Positions 8,858-18,231 of a DNA stretch of 64,000 nt are shown here, piece by piece. The stretch is taken from NCBI RefSeq assembly GCF_012927345.1, contig NZ_JABBGJ010000005.1, forward strand, positions 186,001-250,000, in the 5' to 3' direction. The notes under the pieces are model-generated. The model was not told the DNA's origin. It searched no databases and saw only the letters and a program-made list of their open reading frames with translations. The translations under genes were made by a program, and so were the position numbers. The DNA is from Paraburkholderia polaris (GTDB lineage: Bacteria; Pseudomonadota; Gammaproteobacteria; Burkholderiales; Burkholderiaceae). Within the stretch, counting starts at the first letter, position 1. Each line of letters begins with the position of its first letter.

Positions 8858-10246
8858 ATGGAAATCTTCGATGCATTCCACCTTGCCAGGTTGCAGTTTG
8901 CGTTCACCGTTTCGTTTCATATTATTTTCCCCGCGATCAGCATCGGCATGGCCAGCTTCCTCGCCGTGCTGGAATGGCGCTGGCTGCTGACCGGCGACGT
9001 TGCCTACAAAGACATGTTTCTGTTCTGGTCGAAGATCTTCGCGGTCGGCTTCGGAATGGGGGTGGTCTCGGGTGTGGTGATGGCCTATGAGTTCGGCACC
9101 AACTGGAGTGGATTTTCCAGCGTCGCCGGCAACATTACGGGGCCGCTCCTGACCTATGAAGTGCTGACGGCGTTCTTTCTCGAGGCCGGCTTTCTCGGCG
9201 TCATGCTGTTCGGCTGGCAACGCGTCAGTCCACGCGCGCACTTCTTCGCAACGCTGATGGTGGCGGTGGGCACGCTTATCTCCACGTTCTGGATTCTCGC
9301 GTCGAATAGCTTCATGCAGACACCGCAGGGATTCGCCATCGAGAATGGTCGGATCGTACCGGTCGACTGGATGAAAATAATTTTCAACCCGTCGTTTCCG
9401 TATCGCCTCGCGCATATGACCATCGCCGCGTTCATCGTCGCGGGCTTCATCGTTGCTGCTTGCGGCGCGTGGCATCTGTTGCAGGGACGGCGCGACAAAC
9501 CTGTCAAGCGTAGTTTTTCGATGGCGCTGTGGATCCTGCTCTTCCTCACGCCGATACAGATTTTCATTGGCGATGCGCACGGACTCAACACGCGCAAATA
9601 TCAGCCGGCCAAGATCGCGGCAATCGAAGGCCTGTGGGAAACCGAGCACGGTGGCACCGCACTCAACCTGGTCGGCCTGCCCGACATGAATGCAGAAGTG
9701 ACGCGATACACGATCCAGATACCGCATCTGGGCAGCCTGATCCTGACTCACAGTTGGGATGGCGAGATTCGCGGCCTGAAAGAGTTTCCGCCCGAGGACC
9801 GTCCGTATTCGCCGATCGTGTTCTGGACCTTCCGGGTCATGGCGGGTCTTGGCATGCTGATGCTATTGACGGCGCTGCTTGGTTTACTGCTCAGAGTGCG
9901 CGGCCGTCTCTACGAGACGCGGTGGTATCAGGGTTTCGTCCTGTGCATGGGGCCTTCTGGAATTGTGGCGCTATTGGCGGGGTGGATCACGACGGAGGTC
10001 GGCCGCCAACCCTGGACGGTCTACGGTGTCTTGCGTACAGCGGACTCCGTCTCGCCGGTCAGTTCCCAGCAAGTCGGCGTGTCATTGTTGATTTTTGTGC
10101 TGGTGTATTTCCTGGTGTTCGGTATGGGTTTCTATTACATGATGAAGATGATGAAGCGCGGACCGGAGGAGCGTATCGATCGCCGCGAGTCCCGCAGGCA
10201 TCCTGTCTTGCGTAATCGCCCGCTCGACGCCCTGGAAGGAGAGTGA
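8858..10246 (+). CDS. cydA: Cytochrome bd-type quinol oxidase subunit I (cyanide-insensitive type)
   Basis: A polytopic inner-membrane protein of 462 residues. It has the N-terminal QFAFTVSFHIIFPAISIG helix, which supplies a haem-ligand His, and the hallmark GRQPWTVYGVLRT at residues 382-394. The length is short compared with the roughly 520 residues of E. coli CydA. The periplasmic Q-loop is therefore of the short type found in CioA-like oxidases, which reduce O2 with quinol electrons and resist cyanide. Subunit II starts 4 nt after its stop, so the two are one operon. A GGAG lies 13 nt before the ATG, a loose fit. Such oxidases support respiration at low oxygen or under respiratory inhibition. 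Confidence 0.93.
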   Translation: MEIFDAFHLARLQFAFTVSFHIIFPAISIGMASFLAVLEWRWLLTGDVAYKDMFLFWSKIFAVGFGMGVVSGVVMAYEFGTNWSGFSSVAGNITGPLLTYEVLTAFFLEAGFLGVMLFGWQRVSPRAHFFATLMVAVGTLISTFWILASNSFMQTPQGFAIENGRIVPVDWMKIIFNPSFPYRLAHMTIAAFIVAGFIVAACGAWHLLQGRRDKPVKRSFSMALWILLFLTPIQIFIGDAHGLNTRKYQPAKIAAIEGLWETEHGGTALNLVGLPDMNAEVTRYTIQIPHLGSLILTHSWDGEIRGLKEFPPEDRPYSPIVFWTFRVMAGLGMLMLLTALLGLLLRVRGRLYETRWYQGFVLCMGPSGIVALLAGWITTEVGRQPWTVYGVLRTADSVSPVSSQQVGVSLLIFVLVYFLVFGMGFYYMMKMMKRGPEERIDRRESRRHPVLRNRPLDALEGE

Positions 10247-10250
10247 CACC

Positions 10251-11258
10251 ATGCAAATCGATCTTCCTGTTGTGTGGGCCGCGATCATCGGACTCGGCGT
10301 TTTTATCTACGTGATGCTGGACGGATTCGATCTCGGCATTGGCCTGCTGTTTCCGTTTTTCGAGGGGAAAAGCGATCGGGAAGTGATGCTCAATACCATC
10401 GCCCCGGTCTGGGACGGTAACGAGACGTTCCTCGTGCTCGGCGGCGCCGGGCTTTATGGGGCGTTCCCGGTGGTCTATTCGACGCTGCTGCCGGCGAACT
10501 ATCTGCCGCTGATCCTGATGGTCGTGGGCCTGATCTTCCGCGGGGCGGCCTTCGAACTGCGTGCAAAGGCGGTCAGGACCCAGCACGCGTGGGACCTCGC
10601 CTTCATTGGCGGTTCCGCGCTCGCAGGGCTCTGCCAGGGCATCGTGCTGGGGTCGCTGCTGCAAGGCATCAAGATCGTCGATGGCCGTTTCGCGGGCGGC
10701 CCGTTCGACTGGCTCTCGCCGTTCAGCCTGTTCTGCGGAATCGGCGTGCTCACCACGTATGCGACGCTCGGCTGCGGCTGGCTCATCCTGAAGACGGACG
10801 GCGAATTGCAGCGCAAGATGCGCGAGGTGATGCGGCCGCTCGTGAGCGTCCTGCTCGGGGCGATGGTCGTTGTGAGTCTCTGGACCGTGGTCGGGCTGCC
10901 GGCGGTTGCACATCGCTGGTTCGGAAGCGGCAATCTCGTCTGGTTCCTGCCAGTGCCGATCCTTGTCATCGCCTGCGTGTGGGGCATCTTCCGTTCGCTT
11001 CGGTCGAAGCACGAAGCGACCCCGTTCCTTCTCACGCTCGCGCTGTCCTTTCTCGGCTATAGCGGCTTGCTCATTAGCATCTGGCCGAACATCGTTCCGC
11101 CTTCCCTGACGATCTGGGAAGCCTCGTCGAGCCACTCGAGCCAACTGTTCGCGCTGGTCGGCACGGTGATCGTGCTGCCGATCATCCTCGTCTACAACGT
11201 CATGCAATACCGCGTATTCCGGGGCAAGGTGCGGGAAGGGGACGCCGGCTACCACTGA
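10251..11258 (+). CDS. cydB: Cytochrome bd-type quinol oxidase subunit II
   Basis: The product has 335 residues with eight or so hydrophobic segments. DGFDLGIGLLFPF and PVWDGNETFLVLGGAGLYGA are classic for CydB, as is FRGAAFELR. It forms the membrane heterodimer with the adjacent subunit I. The gene begins 4 nt after cydA with a GGAGAG ribosome site that overlaps the cydA stop, indicating coupled translation. I searched the next 37 nt for a CydX-type small subunit and found none; the following gene is a bestrophin-like channel. Confidence 0.93.
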   Translation: MQIDLPVVWAAIIGLGVFIYVMLDGFDLGIGLLFPFFEGKSDREVMLNTIAPVWDGNETFLVLGGAGLYGAFPVVYSTLLPANYLPLILMVVGLIFRGAAFELRAKAVRTQHAWDLAFIGGSALAGLCQGIVLGSLLQGIKIVDGRFAGGPFDWLSPFSLFCGIGVLTTYATLGCGWLILKTDGELQRKMREVMRPLVSVLLGAMVVVSLWTVVGLPAVAHRWFGSGNLVWFLPVPILVIACVWGIFRSLRSKHEATPFLLTLALSFLGYSGLLISIWPNIVPPSLTIWEASSSHSSQLFALVGTVIVLPIILVYNVMQYRVFRGKVREGDAGYH

Positions 11259-11295
11259 GGGTGACGGCGCAGTCAGACCATTACAAGAGCACATT

Positions 11296-12207
11296 ATGAT
11301 TGTTAGACCAGGGCAGAACTGGTTCCGGCTGCTGTTTGTCTGGAACGGTTCCGTGTTGCAGTCGATTATTCCCCAACTGGCTTTCATGGCGGCTGTCAGC
11401 AGTCTTGCCGTGGTGACGCAAGGGCGCATTTTTGGCGAGAAGATCCCGCTCAATACGGCGCCTTTCACATTGTTCGGCCTCGCGCTTGCGATCTTCCTTG
11501 CGTTCCGCAATAACGCAAGTTACGAGCGCTTCAATGAGGCGCGCCATCTCTGGGGCAGCATCCTGATCTCGGCGCGCGCGCTGACGTCGCAGATGCTGTG
11601 TTACGTGCCACGGGGCGATCACAACGTTCAAATGGCCCATACACTGATTGCAACGGTGTACGCGTTGAAGCACCAACTGCGCGGGACCGACCCGACTCCC
11701 GATCTCATTCGCTTTCTTGGACGCACGCGAACCGAGGCGTTGCAGCATACGTGCTACAAACCGACTGCGCTGCTCAATGACATTCGTCGCGACTTCGCCG
11801 ACCTGCAAGTCCGGGCAGTGATATCGGATACCAAGCTCTGGATGTTAGACGCGCAGATCGACGAATTGGGAAGAACCGTGGGAGGGTGTGAACGGATCGC
11901 ATCCACGCCCATTCCGTTTGCCTACAGTGTGTTGCTTCACCGCACGGTCTATGCCTATTGCGTTTTGCTGCCGTTCGGTCTGGTCGATTCAACGGAGTTC
12001 TTCACGCCTCTTCTCTGCGTTTTTATTTCTTATACGCTCATTGCGCTGGAAGCGATCGCCAGCGAAGTCGCCGAGCCTTTTACGATTGCGCCGAATGCGC
12101 TGGCGCTTGACGCCATGACCCGCAACATCGAACGATCGATTCTCGAACTGTGTGGGTGTGAGCTTCCCGACGAGGTCGTACCGGTGCGCGAGTACCAACT
12201 GACCTAG
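11296..12207 (+). CDS. Bestrophin-family channel-like membrane protein
   Basis: The product has 303 residues. It opens MIVRPGQNWFRLLFVWNGSV, with two early membrane helices and the conserved stretch ALAIFLAFRNNASYERFNEAR; bacterial bestrophin homologues (YneE-like) show the same pattern. A second hydrophobic pair lies at about residues 215-255. Bestrophins are pentameric channels; eukaryotic ones conduct anions, and a characterised bacterial one (KpBest) is cation selective. The ion here is unknown. It starts 37 nt after cydB on the same strand, so it may share the transcript. Confidence 0.8.
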   Translation: MIVRPGQNWFRLLFVWNGSVLQSIIPQLAFMAAVSSLAVVTQGRIFGEKIPLNTAPFTLFGLALAIFLAFRNNASYERFNEARHLWGSILISARALTSQMLCYVPRGDHNVQMAHTLIATVYALKHQLRGTDPTPDLIRFLGRTRTEALQHTCYKPTALLNDIRRDFADLQVRAVISDTKLWMLDAQIDELGRTVGGCERIASTPIPFAYSVLLHRTVYAYCVLLPFGLVDSTEFFTPLLCVFISYTLIALEAIASEVAEPFTIAPNALALDAMTRNIERSILELCGCELPDEVVPVREYQLT

Positions 12208-12456
12208 CGTGCGTTGTTCGACGCATCCGGCCGGCTTGCCTGGCAGTACGCGCGTCTGCTTCGCCGTGACATCCGGTACGGCGCACAAACTGTACTCCTG
12301 GAATTCGGCACAGACTGTGCGTCCCCTACGCAGGGCCGACGCACTATCCTGTCAGCAGGTCATGCACAGGCCGGCGGCTCTTCCGATCAGAAAGTTCGAC
12401 TGCCGTCGCTGCCTTCCTCCGTTTGCCGCCGCACGCTGCCCACCTTCGGATAGATC

Positions 12457-13560
12457 GTGAACATCATCGACCAGCCCAACCCCGCCGATACGGCATCGCG
12501 CCATAGCGTATTCGCCGGCGGTGCCACGTCCACGCTGGACAAGCTCAATCGTCCCCTGCGGGATTTACGTCTGTCCGTCATCGATCAATGCAATTTCCGC
12601 TGTACGTACTGCATGCCGCGTGACACCTTCGGCGCAGACTACCGGTTCCTGCCGTCCTCGGAACGCCTGTCGTTCGAACAGATCGTTAAGCTCGCGAAAG
12701 CGTTCGCTCTGCTCGGGGTGGAGAAAATACGCATCACCGGCGGCGAGCCGCTCCTGCGGCGTGGGCTCGAATCCCTGATCGAACAGCTCGCGAAACTGAC
12801 CACAGCAAGCGGCAAACCGATGGAGCTCGCGCTGACGACAAACGGCTCCCTGCTCGCCGCGAAGGCACGTTCACTGCGCGACGCCGGCCTCGGCCGCGTG
12901 ACGGTGAGCCTCGACGCCGTGGACGATGCCGTGTTCCGCCGGATGAGCGACGTCGACATGCCCGTGTCGCGGATCCTGGACGGGATCGAGGCGGCGCGCG
13001 AGGTGGGGCTGGCGCCGATCAAGGTGAACGCAGTGATCGAGCGAGGCGTCAACGATAGCCAGATCCTGCCACTCGTGCGGCTGTTCAAGGGCACCGGCGT
13101 CACCGTGCGTTTCATCGAATATATGGACGTTGGCGGCGCGGGCGGATGGTCGAATACGAAGGTGATCACGGCTCGCGAGACGCGCGACATCGTCGCATCG
13201 GCGTTCCCGCTGGTGCCCGTCGTCGTTCACGAACAGATGGGCACCGCCGTCAACTATCGCCATGCCGACGGCGCAGGCGAAGTCGGCTTTATCGCGAGCG
13301 TATCGCAACCGTTCTGCGGGTCGTGCTCGCGCGCTCGTGTATCAGCCGACGGCCAACTTTTTTCCTGCCTTTTCGCCACCCATGGCACGGACCTCAGGCC
13401 CTGGCTCGCTGAGACCGCCTCAGTCGAGCAACTGGCCGGCGCCGTCCGCAGCCGGTGGATCCAGCGCGACGACCGCTACTCCGAGCTTCGTTCGACACCG
13501 CGCCGGCCAGCATCGGGAAAAGCCTATCCCACAGTCCGCATGTCGCTGGTCGGCGGTTGA
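12457..13560 (+). CDS. moaA: GTP 3',8-cyclase, molybdenum cofactor step 1
   Basis: A radical-SAM enzyme of 367 residues. The CxxxCxxC cluster motif is CNFRCTYC (C45, C49, C52), with the SAM-binding ITGGEPLLR after it. A second cluster uses C287, C290 and C304, and the protein ends in the functionally important Gly-Gly (SLVGG). It converts GTP to the cyclic intermediate from which MoaC makes cyclic pyranopterin. The start is a GTG with no strong ribosome site. An extra 30 or so residues precede the core. moaE and moaD follow on the same strand. moaC is not in the window, so it must be encoded elsewhere. Confidence 0.95.
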   Translation: MNIIDQPNPADTASRHSVFAGGATSTLDKLNRPLRDLRLSVIDQCNFRCTYCMPRDTFGADYRFLPSSERLSFEQIVKLAKAFALLGVEKIRITGGEPLLRRGLESLIEQLAKLTTASGKPMELALTTNGSLLAAKARSLRDAGLGRVTVSLDAVDDAVFRRMSDVDMPVSRILDGIEAAREVGLAPIKVNAVIERGVNDSQILPLVRLFKGTGVTVRFIEYMDVGGAGGWSNTKVITARETRDIVASAFPLVPVVVHEQMGTAVNYRHADGAGEVGFIASVSQPFCGSCSRARVSADGQLFSCLFATHGTDLRPWLAETASVEQLAGAVRSRWIQRDDRYSELRSTPRRPASGKAYPTVRMSLVGG

Positions 13561-13605
13561 CGCCTGGCGATTCCTTGCGAAGCAGACACAGACCGGAGAG
13601 CCGCC

Positions 13606-14157
13606 ATGACAGCACCGTCGCACAGTGATCGCGCACAGCTTGCCACACCGCATCCCAGCGAGTGTGCAGGCGATCCAGCGCTTCTGGAGGCCACCATCGC
13701 GGCGGGCTTCGAAGTGCGCGTCCAGCACCAGCCGATCGATATCCAGTCGGAGATCATGCCGGTCACGCGCAATCCCAACGTGGGTGCCATCGTGAACTTC
13801 CTCGGCGTGGTGCGTCATTGCGGCGATTTCGACGACGTGGTCGCGCTCGAGCTTGAGCACTACCCGGGGATGACCGAGCAGTCGTTCAGCAGCATCGTCG
13901 AAGAGGCGATCGCACGATGGCGCCTGGAGGCGGTGAAGATCGTGCATCGGGTCGGCCGTGTCGCGCTCGGCGATGCGGTGGTACTTGTCGTGGTCGCCGC
14001 GCCGCATCGACGGGCGGCATTCGACGCGTGCGAATTTCTAATGGACTTCCTGAAGGCCCATGCGCCGCTCTGGAAGAAGGAAATTCGGCGCGACGGCGCG
14101 CTCAGATGGGTCGAAGCCAAGACGCGCGACGAACAATCGATGCTGCGGTGGGGCTGA
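13606..14157 (+). CDS. moaE: Molybdopterin synthase catalytic subunit
   Basis: The product has 183 residues. From about residue 35 it matches MoaE: VRVQHQPIDIQSEI, then NPNVGAIVNFLGVVR, ELEHYPGMTEQ, and the active-site region HAPLWKKEIRRDG with conserved lysines. MoaE and the thiocarboxylated C-terminus of MoaD together insert sulfur into cyclic pyranopterin. The N-terminal 34 residues are an extension beyond the usual roughly 150-residue length. A later start is possible, but the ATG at 13606 has GGAGAG at good spacing. moaD is 42 nt downstream. Confidence 0.93.
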   Translation: MTAPSHSDRAQLATPHPSECAGDPALLEATIAAGFEVRVQHQPIDIQSEIMPVTRNPNVGAIVNFLGVVRHCGDFDDVVALELEHYPGMTEQSFSSIVEEAIARWRLEAVKIVHRVGRVALGDAVVLVVVAAPHRRAAFDACEFLMDFLKAHAPLWKKEIRRDGALRWVEAKTRDEQSMLRWG

Positions 14158-14199
14158 TGCGCCATTCGCCCACATCGTGCCGGCAACTGGAACAGACGA

Positions 14200-14457
14200 A
14201 TGAAACTCACCATCAGATATTTCGCTAGCGTTCGTGAACAACTCGGCATCTCGCAGGAGATTGTGCACATTAACGCGCCCGAACTCCCCGTTGACTGCCT
14301 GCGGGGCAGGCTCGCCTCGAGGGACGAGCGGATGGCCGAGGCGCTGCGCGCTGGACGACCACTCCGTACAGCCGTGAATCACGAGATGGTCACCGACACG
14401 TTCGTCGTGCGCGAGGACAGCGAAATCGCATTCTTTCCGCCCGTCACGGGGGGCTGA
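14200..14457 (+). CDS. moaD: Molybdopterin synthase sulfur-carrier subunit
   Basis: A ubiquitin-like protein of 85 residues starting MKLTIRYFASVREQLG and ending in the obligatory Gly-Gly (FFPPVTGG). The terminal Gly is adenylated and thiocarboxylated, then donates sulfur in MoaE. The order moaE-moaD is inverted relative to E. coli. It is the last gene of this rightward block; a MocR gene converges on it from the other strand, and no clear T-tract terminator lies between them. Confidence 0.93.
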   Translation: MKLTIRYFASVREQLGISQEIVHINAPELPVDCLRGRLASRDERMAEALRAGRPLRTAVNHEMVTDTFVVREDSEIAFFPPVTGG

Positions 14458-14558
14458 GGCCGCCCTGAAGATCCCGGTCGCGCCGCACGGGGTTCACCGT
14501 GCCCACGCGCGCTCAGGCAGCGGCAACCGTGGCGCCGCGCCACTGTACGACTGTGCCA

Positions 14559-15986
14559 CTAACGGGCGCACATCGCGACGAGCTTGCCGACGGTAATCAC
14601 CGCCTGTTCGATTTCGCTCGACCAGGGGCTGCTGTAATTGAGGCGGATGAAGTTCCGATAGGTTGTCTCCGAGACCGAGAACATATAGCCTGGACCGATG
14701 GTGATGCCCTGGTCGAGAGCGAGGTTATAGAGCCGCATCGCGTCGACCTTGGGCGGCAGTTCGATCCACAGCACGTAGCCGCCCGCGGGGTTGGACATGC
14801 GCGTACCTTCAGGAAAGAAACGCGAGACGGTCGCCTTCATCAAATTGGCCTGCTGCGCATACGTGCGCCGAACCCTTCGCAGGTGATGCTCGTAGCCATC
14901 GCGCTCAAGGAATTCCGCAATCGCCATTTGTGGAATCGCCGGAGAGGTCAGCGTGTTGAGAAACTTGAGCTTCTCGACCCGATCGCGATATCGGCCCGGC
15001 AGCGCCCAACCAATCCGGTAGGCTGCCGTGAGGGTCTTCGAGAACGAACCGCAGTGAAGTACCAACCCCTTCGTGTCGAAGGACTTCAACGTGCTCGGGT
15101 GCGTGCTGTCATAGTGCAACTCATTGTAGACACCGTTCTCGATGACCGGGATGTCGCGTTTCGTCAGGAATTGCACGAGTTCGCGCTTGCGGTCGTCGGG
15201 CATCAGAAAACCCAGCGGATTCTGGAAGTTCGGCATGACCATACAGGCCGCGATGGTCTGCGACTCCACAATCGCGGCAAGCGCCTCGATATCGATACCG
15301 TGCTCCGGATGAGTCGACACCTCGATCGCTTTCATGCCCATCCGTTCGATGGCATGGAGCATCGCGTAGAACGTCGGTGACTCGACGGCGATCACGTCGC
15401 CGGGCTTCGCGACCGCCTGAAGGCATAAATTGATTGCCTCAGTTGCGCCGACCGTGATGATGATCTCGTTCGGATCGACGGCCATGCCGTTCTCGAGGTA
15501 GCGGCGCGCGATCTGGCGCACGAGTGCCGCATTGCCGGGAGGTAGCGCATCCGTCACACCCCACCGCGTTTTGCCCCGTCCTGCGTCGTAAGCGTAGCGG
15601 TTGAGCTTTTCGAATGGAAACAGACCAGGGTCGGGATAGGGCGAACCGAGTGGCACGGCGTCGTCGACACCGATCGAGCGCAAGGTGGAAAGCACCAACC
15701 GGCTGACGTCGACCGGCGACGAAATCGGAATCGGTTTCGATGGCCGGAGTTCGAGCGCCTTGCGTTCGCCCCCGTCGCCCCGGAAGTTGACGAAATAGCC
15801 CGACTGGGGCCGGGCCGTTAGCAAGCCACGGCTTTCGAGCAGCAAATAGGCGCGGATGACGGTCGTGACACTGAGCCGATGCTGCTGGCTGGTCTGCCGT
15901 ACCGACGGGAGGCGTTCGCCATGACCGTACACGCCTTGCCGGATCAGTTTCTCGATATCGTCTGCAAGCTTCTCATAGAGATTCAT
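14559..15986 (-). CDS. MocR-type GntR/aminotransferase-fold transcriptional regulator
   Basis: The product has 475 residues. A GntR winged helix fills residues 1-70 (GERLPSVRQTSQQHRLSVTTVIRAYLLLE, broken here only for description). A fold-type-I PLP aminotransferase-like domain fills about 90-470. The PLP-binding lysine lies in GSFSKTLTAAYRIGW. MocR regulators sense PLP or amino-compound ligands through this domain. Well-studied targets include pdxS/T and gabT/D. No obvious target sits alongside. The gene is divergent from the LysR at 16260, and AAGGGA precedes its ATG by about 8 nt. Another reading, a true aminotransferase with a DNA-binding fusion, cannot be excluded. Confidence 0.85.
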   Translation of the reverse strand: MNLYEKLADDIEKLIRQGVYGHGERLPSVRQTSQQHRLSVTTVIRAYLLLESRGLLTARPQSGYFVNFRGDGGERKALELRPSKPIPISSPVDVSRLVLSTLRSIGVDDAVPLGSPYPDPGLFPFEKLNRYAYDAGRGKTRWGVTDALPPGNAALVRQIARRYLENGMAVDPNEIIITVGATEAINLCLQAVAKPGDVIAVESPTFYAMLHAIERMGMKAIEVSTHPEHGIDIEALAAIVESQTIAACMVMPNFQNPLGFLMPDDRKRELVQFLTKRDIPVIENGVYNELHYDSTHPSTLKSFDTKGLVLHCGSFSKTLTAAYRIGWALPGRYRDRVEKLKFLNTLTSPAIPQMAIAEFLERDGYEHHLRRVRRTYAQQANLMKATVSRFFPEGTRMSNPAGGYVLWIELPPKVDAMRLYNLALDQGITIGPGYMFSVSETTYRNFIRLNYSSPWSSEIEQAVITVGKLVAMCAR

Positions 15987-16218
15987 CGGACGATTCCCTT
16001 AGCGTTTCGCTGCGGCAAGCTGTACCGGCCTCTCCCCCCGCTTACACGCGCTCGCACCGCCATGTCGCGGCTTGGTGCGCAGATCGTAGCAGAACTGTAC
16101 TGACGCGAGTCGGTGCGATTTGTGCACTCTGCGACTGATGGCCCGGCCTTACTCTGTTTTCCATTGAATGCGCATTGCCAGGCCCCCACGGCGGGGCCTT
16201 CCGATGCGTAAGGATTGA

Positions 16219-16233
16219 TTCGAATCGTGCGAA
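16219..16233. promoter_or_regulatory. TTCG...CGAA dyad upstream of LysR copy 1
   Basis: TTCG (16219-16222) and CGAA (16230-16233) form a short interrupted dyad 27 nt before the LysR start. A tighter version of the same TTCG/CGAA dyad lies at the matching place before the second LysR copy. LysR regulators commonly bind dyads of T-N11-A type next to their own promoters, so this may be an autoregulatory site. The motif is short, so chance is a fair alternative. Confidence 0.3.
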
Positions 16234-16259
16234 ATCGGTGCAAAGGGAGGGTGGGTGCT

Positions 16260-17249
16260 ATGAATCTGCTAGAAGCCATGCGGATTTACGTCAGGGTGGT
16301 TGAACGAGAGAGTATCTCCGGCGCGGCAAGGGACCTCAACATTGGGCAGCCGGCCGCAAGCGAGCGCATCGAACGGCTTGAGAAGTACCTTGGCTGCCGG
16401 CTCCTGCTCCGTAGCGCGCGTGCTTTCAATTGCACGCCGGAAGGCGTCACCTTCTACGAGCGTAGCAAGAGGATTCTGCACGCCGTGGAACAGGCGGTCG
16501 CCGAAGTGTCGAACGACGAGCAGGATCTCAAGGGAACGATTCGCATCGCGGCACCCCATTGCTTTGGCGAGACGATCGTGCCGGAGGCGTTGACGCTGGT
16601 GCGCGCAACCTATCCACAACTGAATCTGGAACTGGTCCTGAACGACAGGATCGTCGACCTTGTGACGGAGGGGGTAGACATTTCATTTCGTCTTGGGCAA
16701 CTCGGAGAAGGGGCATTCATTGCCCGTCAGCTGGGGCAGGTTGGGCGCGTTCTCGTGGCCGCGCCAGGCTATTTGAGCCAGCACGGTCCAATCGCCGAGC
16801 CGTCTGATCTGGTCAAACACCCGTTCATCCGGGTCCAGGGCATGTTCGGCACGGACCAGTTGCCGCTCAGACACGTAGCGACCGTCGTGGAGAGCGCGCC
16901 GATCCGTACCGCAATCAAGACGAGTCATTGGCGACCCATGTATGAAATGATCCTCTCGGGTGCCGGCATCGGGGTGCTGGAAGAGCCGGCTTGCGTCGAT
17001 GCGCTCGCAGACGGCCGGCTGGTCCGCATACTGCCGGAATTCGAGGTGCTGCCTTTCGATCTGAATGTACTGATCCAGGCGCAACGTCCGGTGCCGCCAC
17101 GGGTACGGATGATGGTGGCGATGTTAAGAAAGTGCACGTCGGAAATCCTGGAAAGAGTGCACGCCGACTGCGGCGAAGTGACAAGCGGCTTTGAAGTCCT
17201 TCCCGACGATGAGATGTCCGCACTTCTAAAGCCGTCGTTGCGGGCTTGA
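16260..17249 (+). CDS. LysR-family regulator, copy 1, beside the encapsulin operon
   Basis: A LysR regulator of 329 residues: HTH at about residues 1-60 (ARDLNIGQPAASERIERLEK) and a periplasmic-binding-protein-like effector domain at about 90-300. The ATG at 16260 has GGGAGG about 9 nt upstream. The protein is nearly a twin of the LysR encoded at 19936. I count 18 differences in the first 260 or so aligned residues, with divergence rising sharply after residue 265. The two copies bracket the encapsulin/DyP operon, which is transcribed toward this copy. A role in controlling that operon is inferred from position only. The stop codon is embedded in a hairpin. Confidence 0.85.
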   Translation: MNLLEAMRIYVRVVERESISGAARDLNIGQPAASERIERLEKYLGCRLLLRSARAFNCTPEGVTFYERSKRILHAVEQAVAEVSNDEQDLKGTIRIAAPHCFGETIVPEALTLVRATYPQLNLELVLNDRIVDLVTEGVDISFRLGQLGEGAFIARQLGQVGRVLVAAPGYLSQHGPIAEPSDLVKHPFIRVQGMFGTDQLPLRHVATVVESAPIRTAIKTSHWRPMYEMILSGAGIGVLEEPACVDALADGRLVRILPEFEVLPFDLNVLIQAQRPVPPRVRMMVAMLRKCTSEILERVHADCGEVTSGFEVLPDDEMSALLKPSLRA

Positions 17250-17258
17250 GCCCGCAAC
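17237..17258. terminator. Hairpin spanning the LysR copy 1 stop codon
   Basis: Arms GTTGCGGGC (17237-17245) and GCCCGCAAC (17250-17258) pair perfectly around TTGA, which contains the stop codon. No T-tract follows on either strand. It lies between the rightward LysR gene and the leftward encapsulin gene that converge here, so a transcript-end or mRNA-stability role is plausible. Confidence 0.45.
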
Positions 17259-17427
17259 AAGTCCACTTCAATTTGATTATCGACAATTCCCCAACCTGAT
17301 GCATCCCGATGCATTCCGATTCTAAATATCGGTTTGCGCTTTCTCCCGGTTTAGCGTGCTATCCCGGACAATGAAGTCAATCCGGGCTTGTGCAGGCGCT
17401 TATTGTGCTTGCCTCATTCTGCTTGCC

Positions 17428-18231
17428 TTATTCTGCCTGCGTTAGCGACACCGACGCTTCGCTCGTCAGCATCAGGAACGTGAGCGTCTCGCTCAGATAA
17501 AGGCGCACTACCGTGTCGGTATGGCTCACGTAACCGATCGACAGCTCTTCGCCCAGGTGTAACTCGAAGTCGCCGCCGCGCATGGATACCACGCTGCCGC
17601 CTGCGAGCGCGGGCGCCCAGATGCTGTCGCCATTCACGATCCGCTTGATGTGCTCGATCACCGGATAACCCTGATCGCGCGCCTCGACGAGCGCCGTGTA
17701 CGCGTCGGCGCCAAGCAGTACGGAATAGGGCCCGTCGACACCGGCAAGCCGCAACTGTTCGAGCGCGTTGCTAATCGCGGTCGGATAATCGGCGATGTCG
17801 GCCGGCAGCGCGAGCGGCGGATTCGACGAGCCTTCGCGAATCCCTTCTATGTCCGCAGCCTGGTATCCATCGAAGATCGCGCGATCTTCGACAAAGGCGA
17901 GCTCTTTTGCTGCCTCCTTCGCGGGCTGCCAGTCTGCATCTTTCGCGCCGCGCAGGACGCTGTCAATCGCTTCACGCTGCAACTCGAACGGCACGGTCAA
18001 CTGGACGAGGCGCTTTACCTCGGACAGCTTTGCTACGACGCCTTGCTGCGGCGCGGCGATCGCAATCTGGTGCCCTGTGCCGACGCCGGACAGTTCTGTC
18101 CCGCCCGGGCCTTTGACGTCGACCACACGACGGCCGGCGACGCTGCGCTTGAAGGTGCGCGCCACTTCGTCCTCGATCTGCGACCAGGCGGCGTGGGAGA
18201 TGGGGGCAAGCTCGCGATGCAGGTTATTCAT
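17428..18231 (-). CDS. Family 1 encapsulin shell protein
   Basis: The product has 267 residues, the usual size for T=1 encapsulins, which fold like HK97 phage capsid protein and form nanocompartments of 60 subunits. It shows the family opening MNNLHRELAPISHAAWSQIE and FKRSVAGRRVVDVKGPGG. It also has LGADAYTALVEARDQGYPV in the A-domain and the C-terminal LYLSETLTFLMLTSEASVSL. I chose the ATG at 18231, which has AAAGGA about 8 nt upstream. It overlaps the stop of the DyP peroxidase gene by 8 nt, so the two genes are translationally coupled, cargo first and shell second. Older annotations call this family linocin M18 or bacteriocin; a shell role is far better supported. Confidence 0.95.
   Translation of the reverse strand: MNNLHRELAPISHAAWSQIEDEVARTFKRSVAGRRVVDVKGPGGTELSGVGTGHQIAIAAPQQGVVAKLSEVKRLVQLTVPFELQREAIDSVLRGAKDADWQPAKEAAKELAFVEDRAIFDGYQAADIEGIREGSSNPPLALPADIADYPTAISNALEQLRLAGVDGPYSVLLGADAYTALVEARDQGYPVIEHIKRIVNGDSIWAPALAGGSVVSMRGGDFELHLGEELSIGYVSHTDTVVRLYLSETLTFLMLTSEASVSLTQAE

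Noticed and set aside
12214..12453. Open frame between the bestrophin gene and moaA
   Set aside because: No ribosome site, no family resemblance, and it ends at the moaA start; more likely leader DNA. I also saw no Moco riboswitch that I would support.
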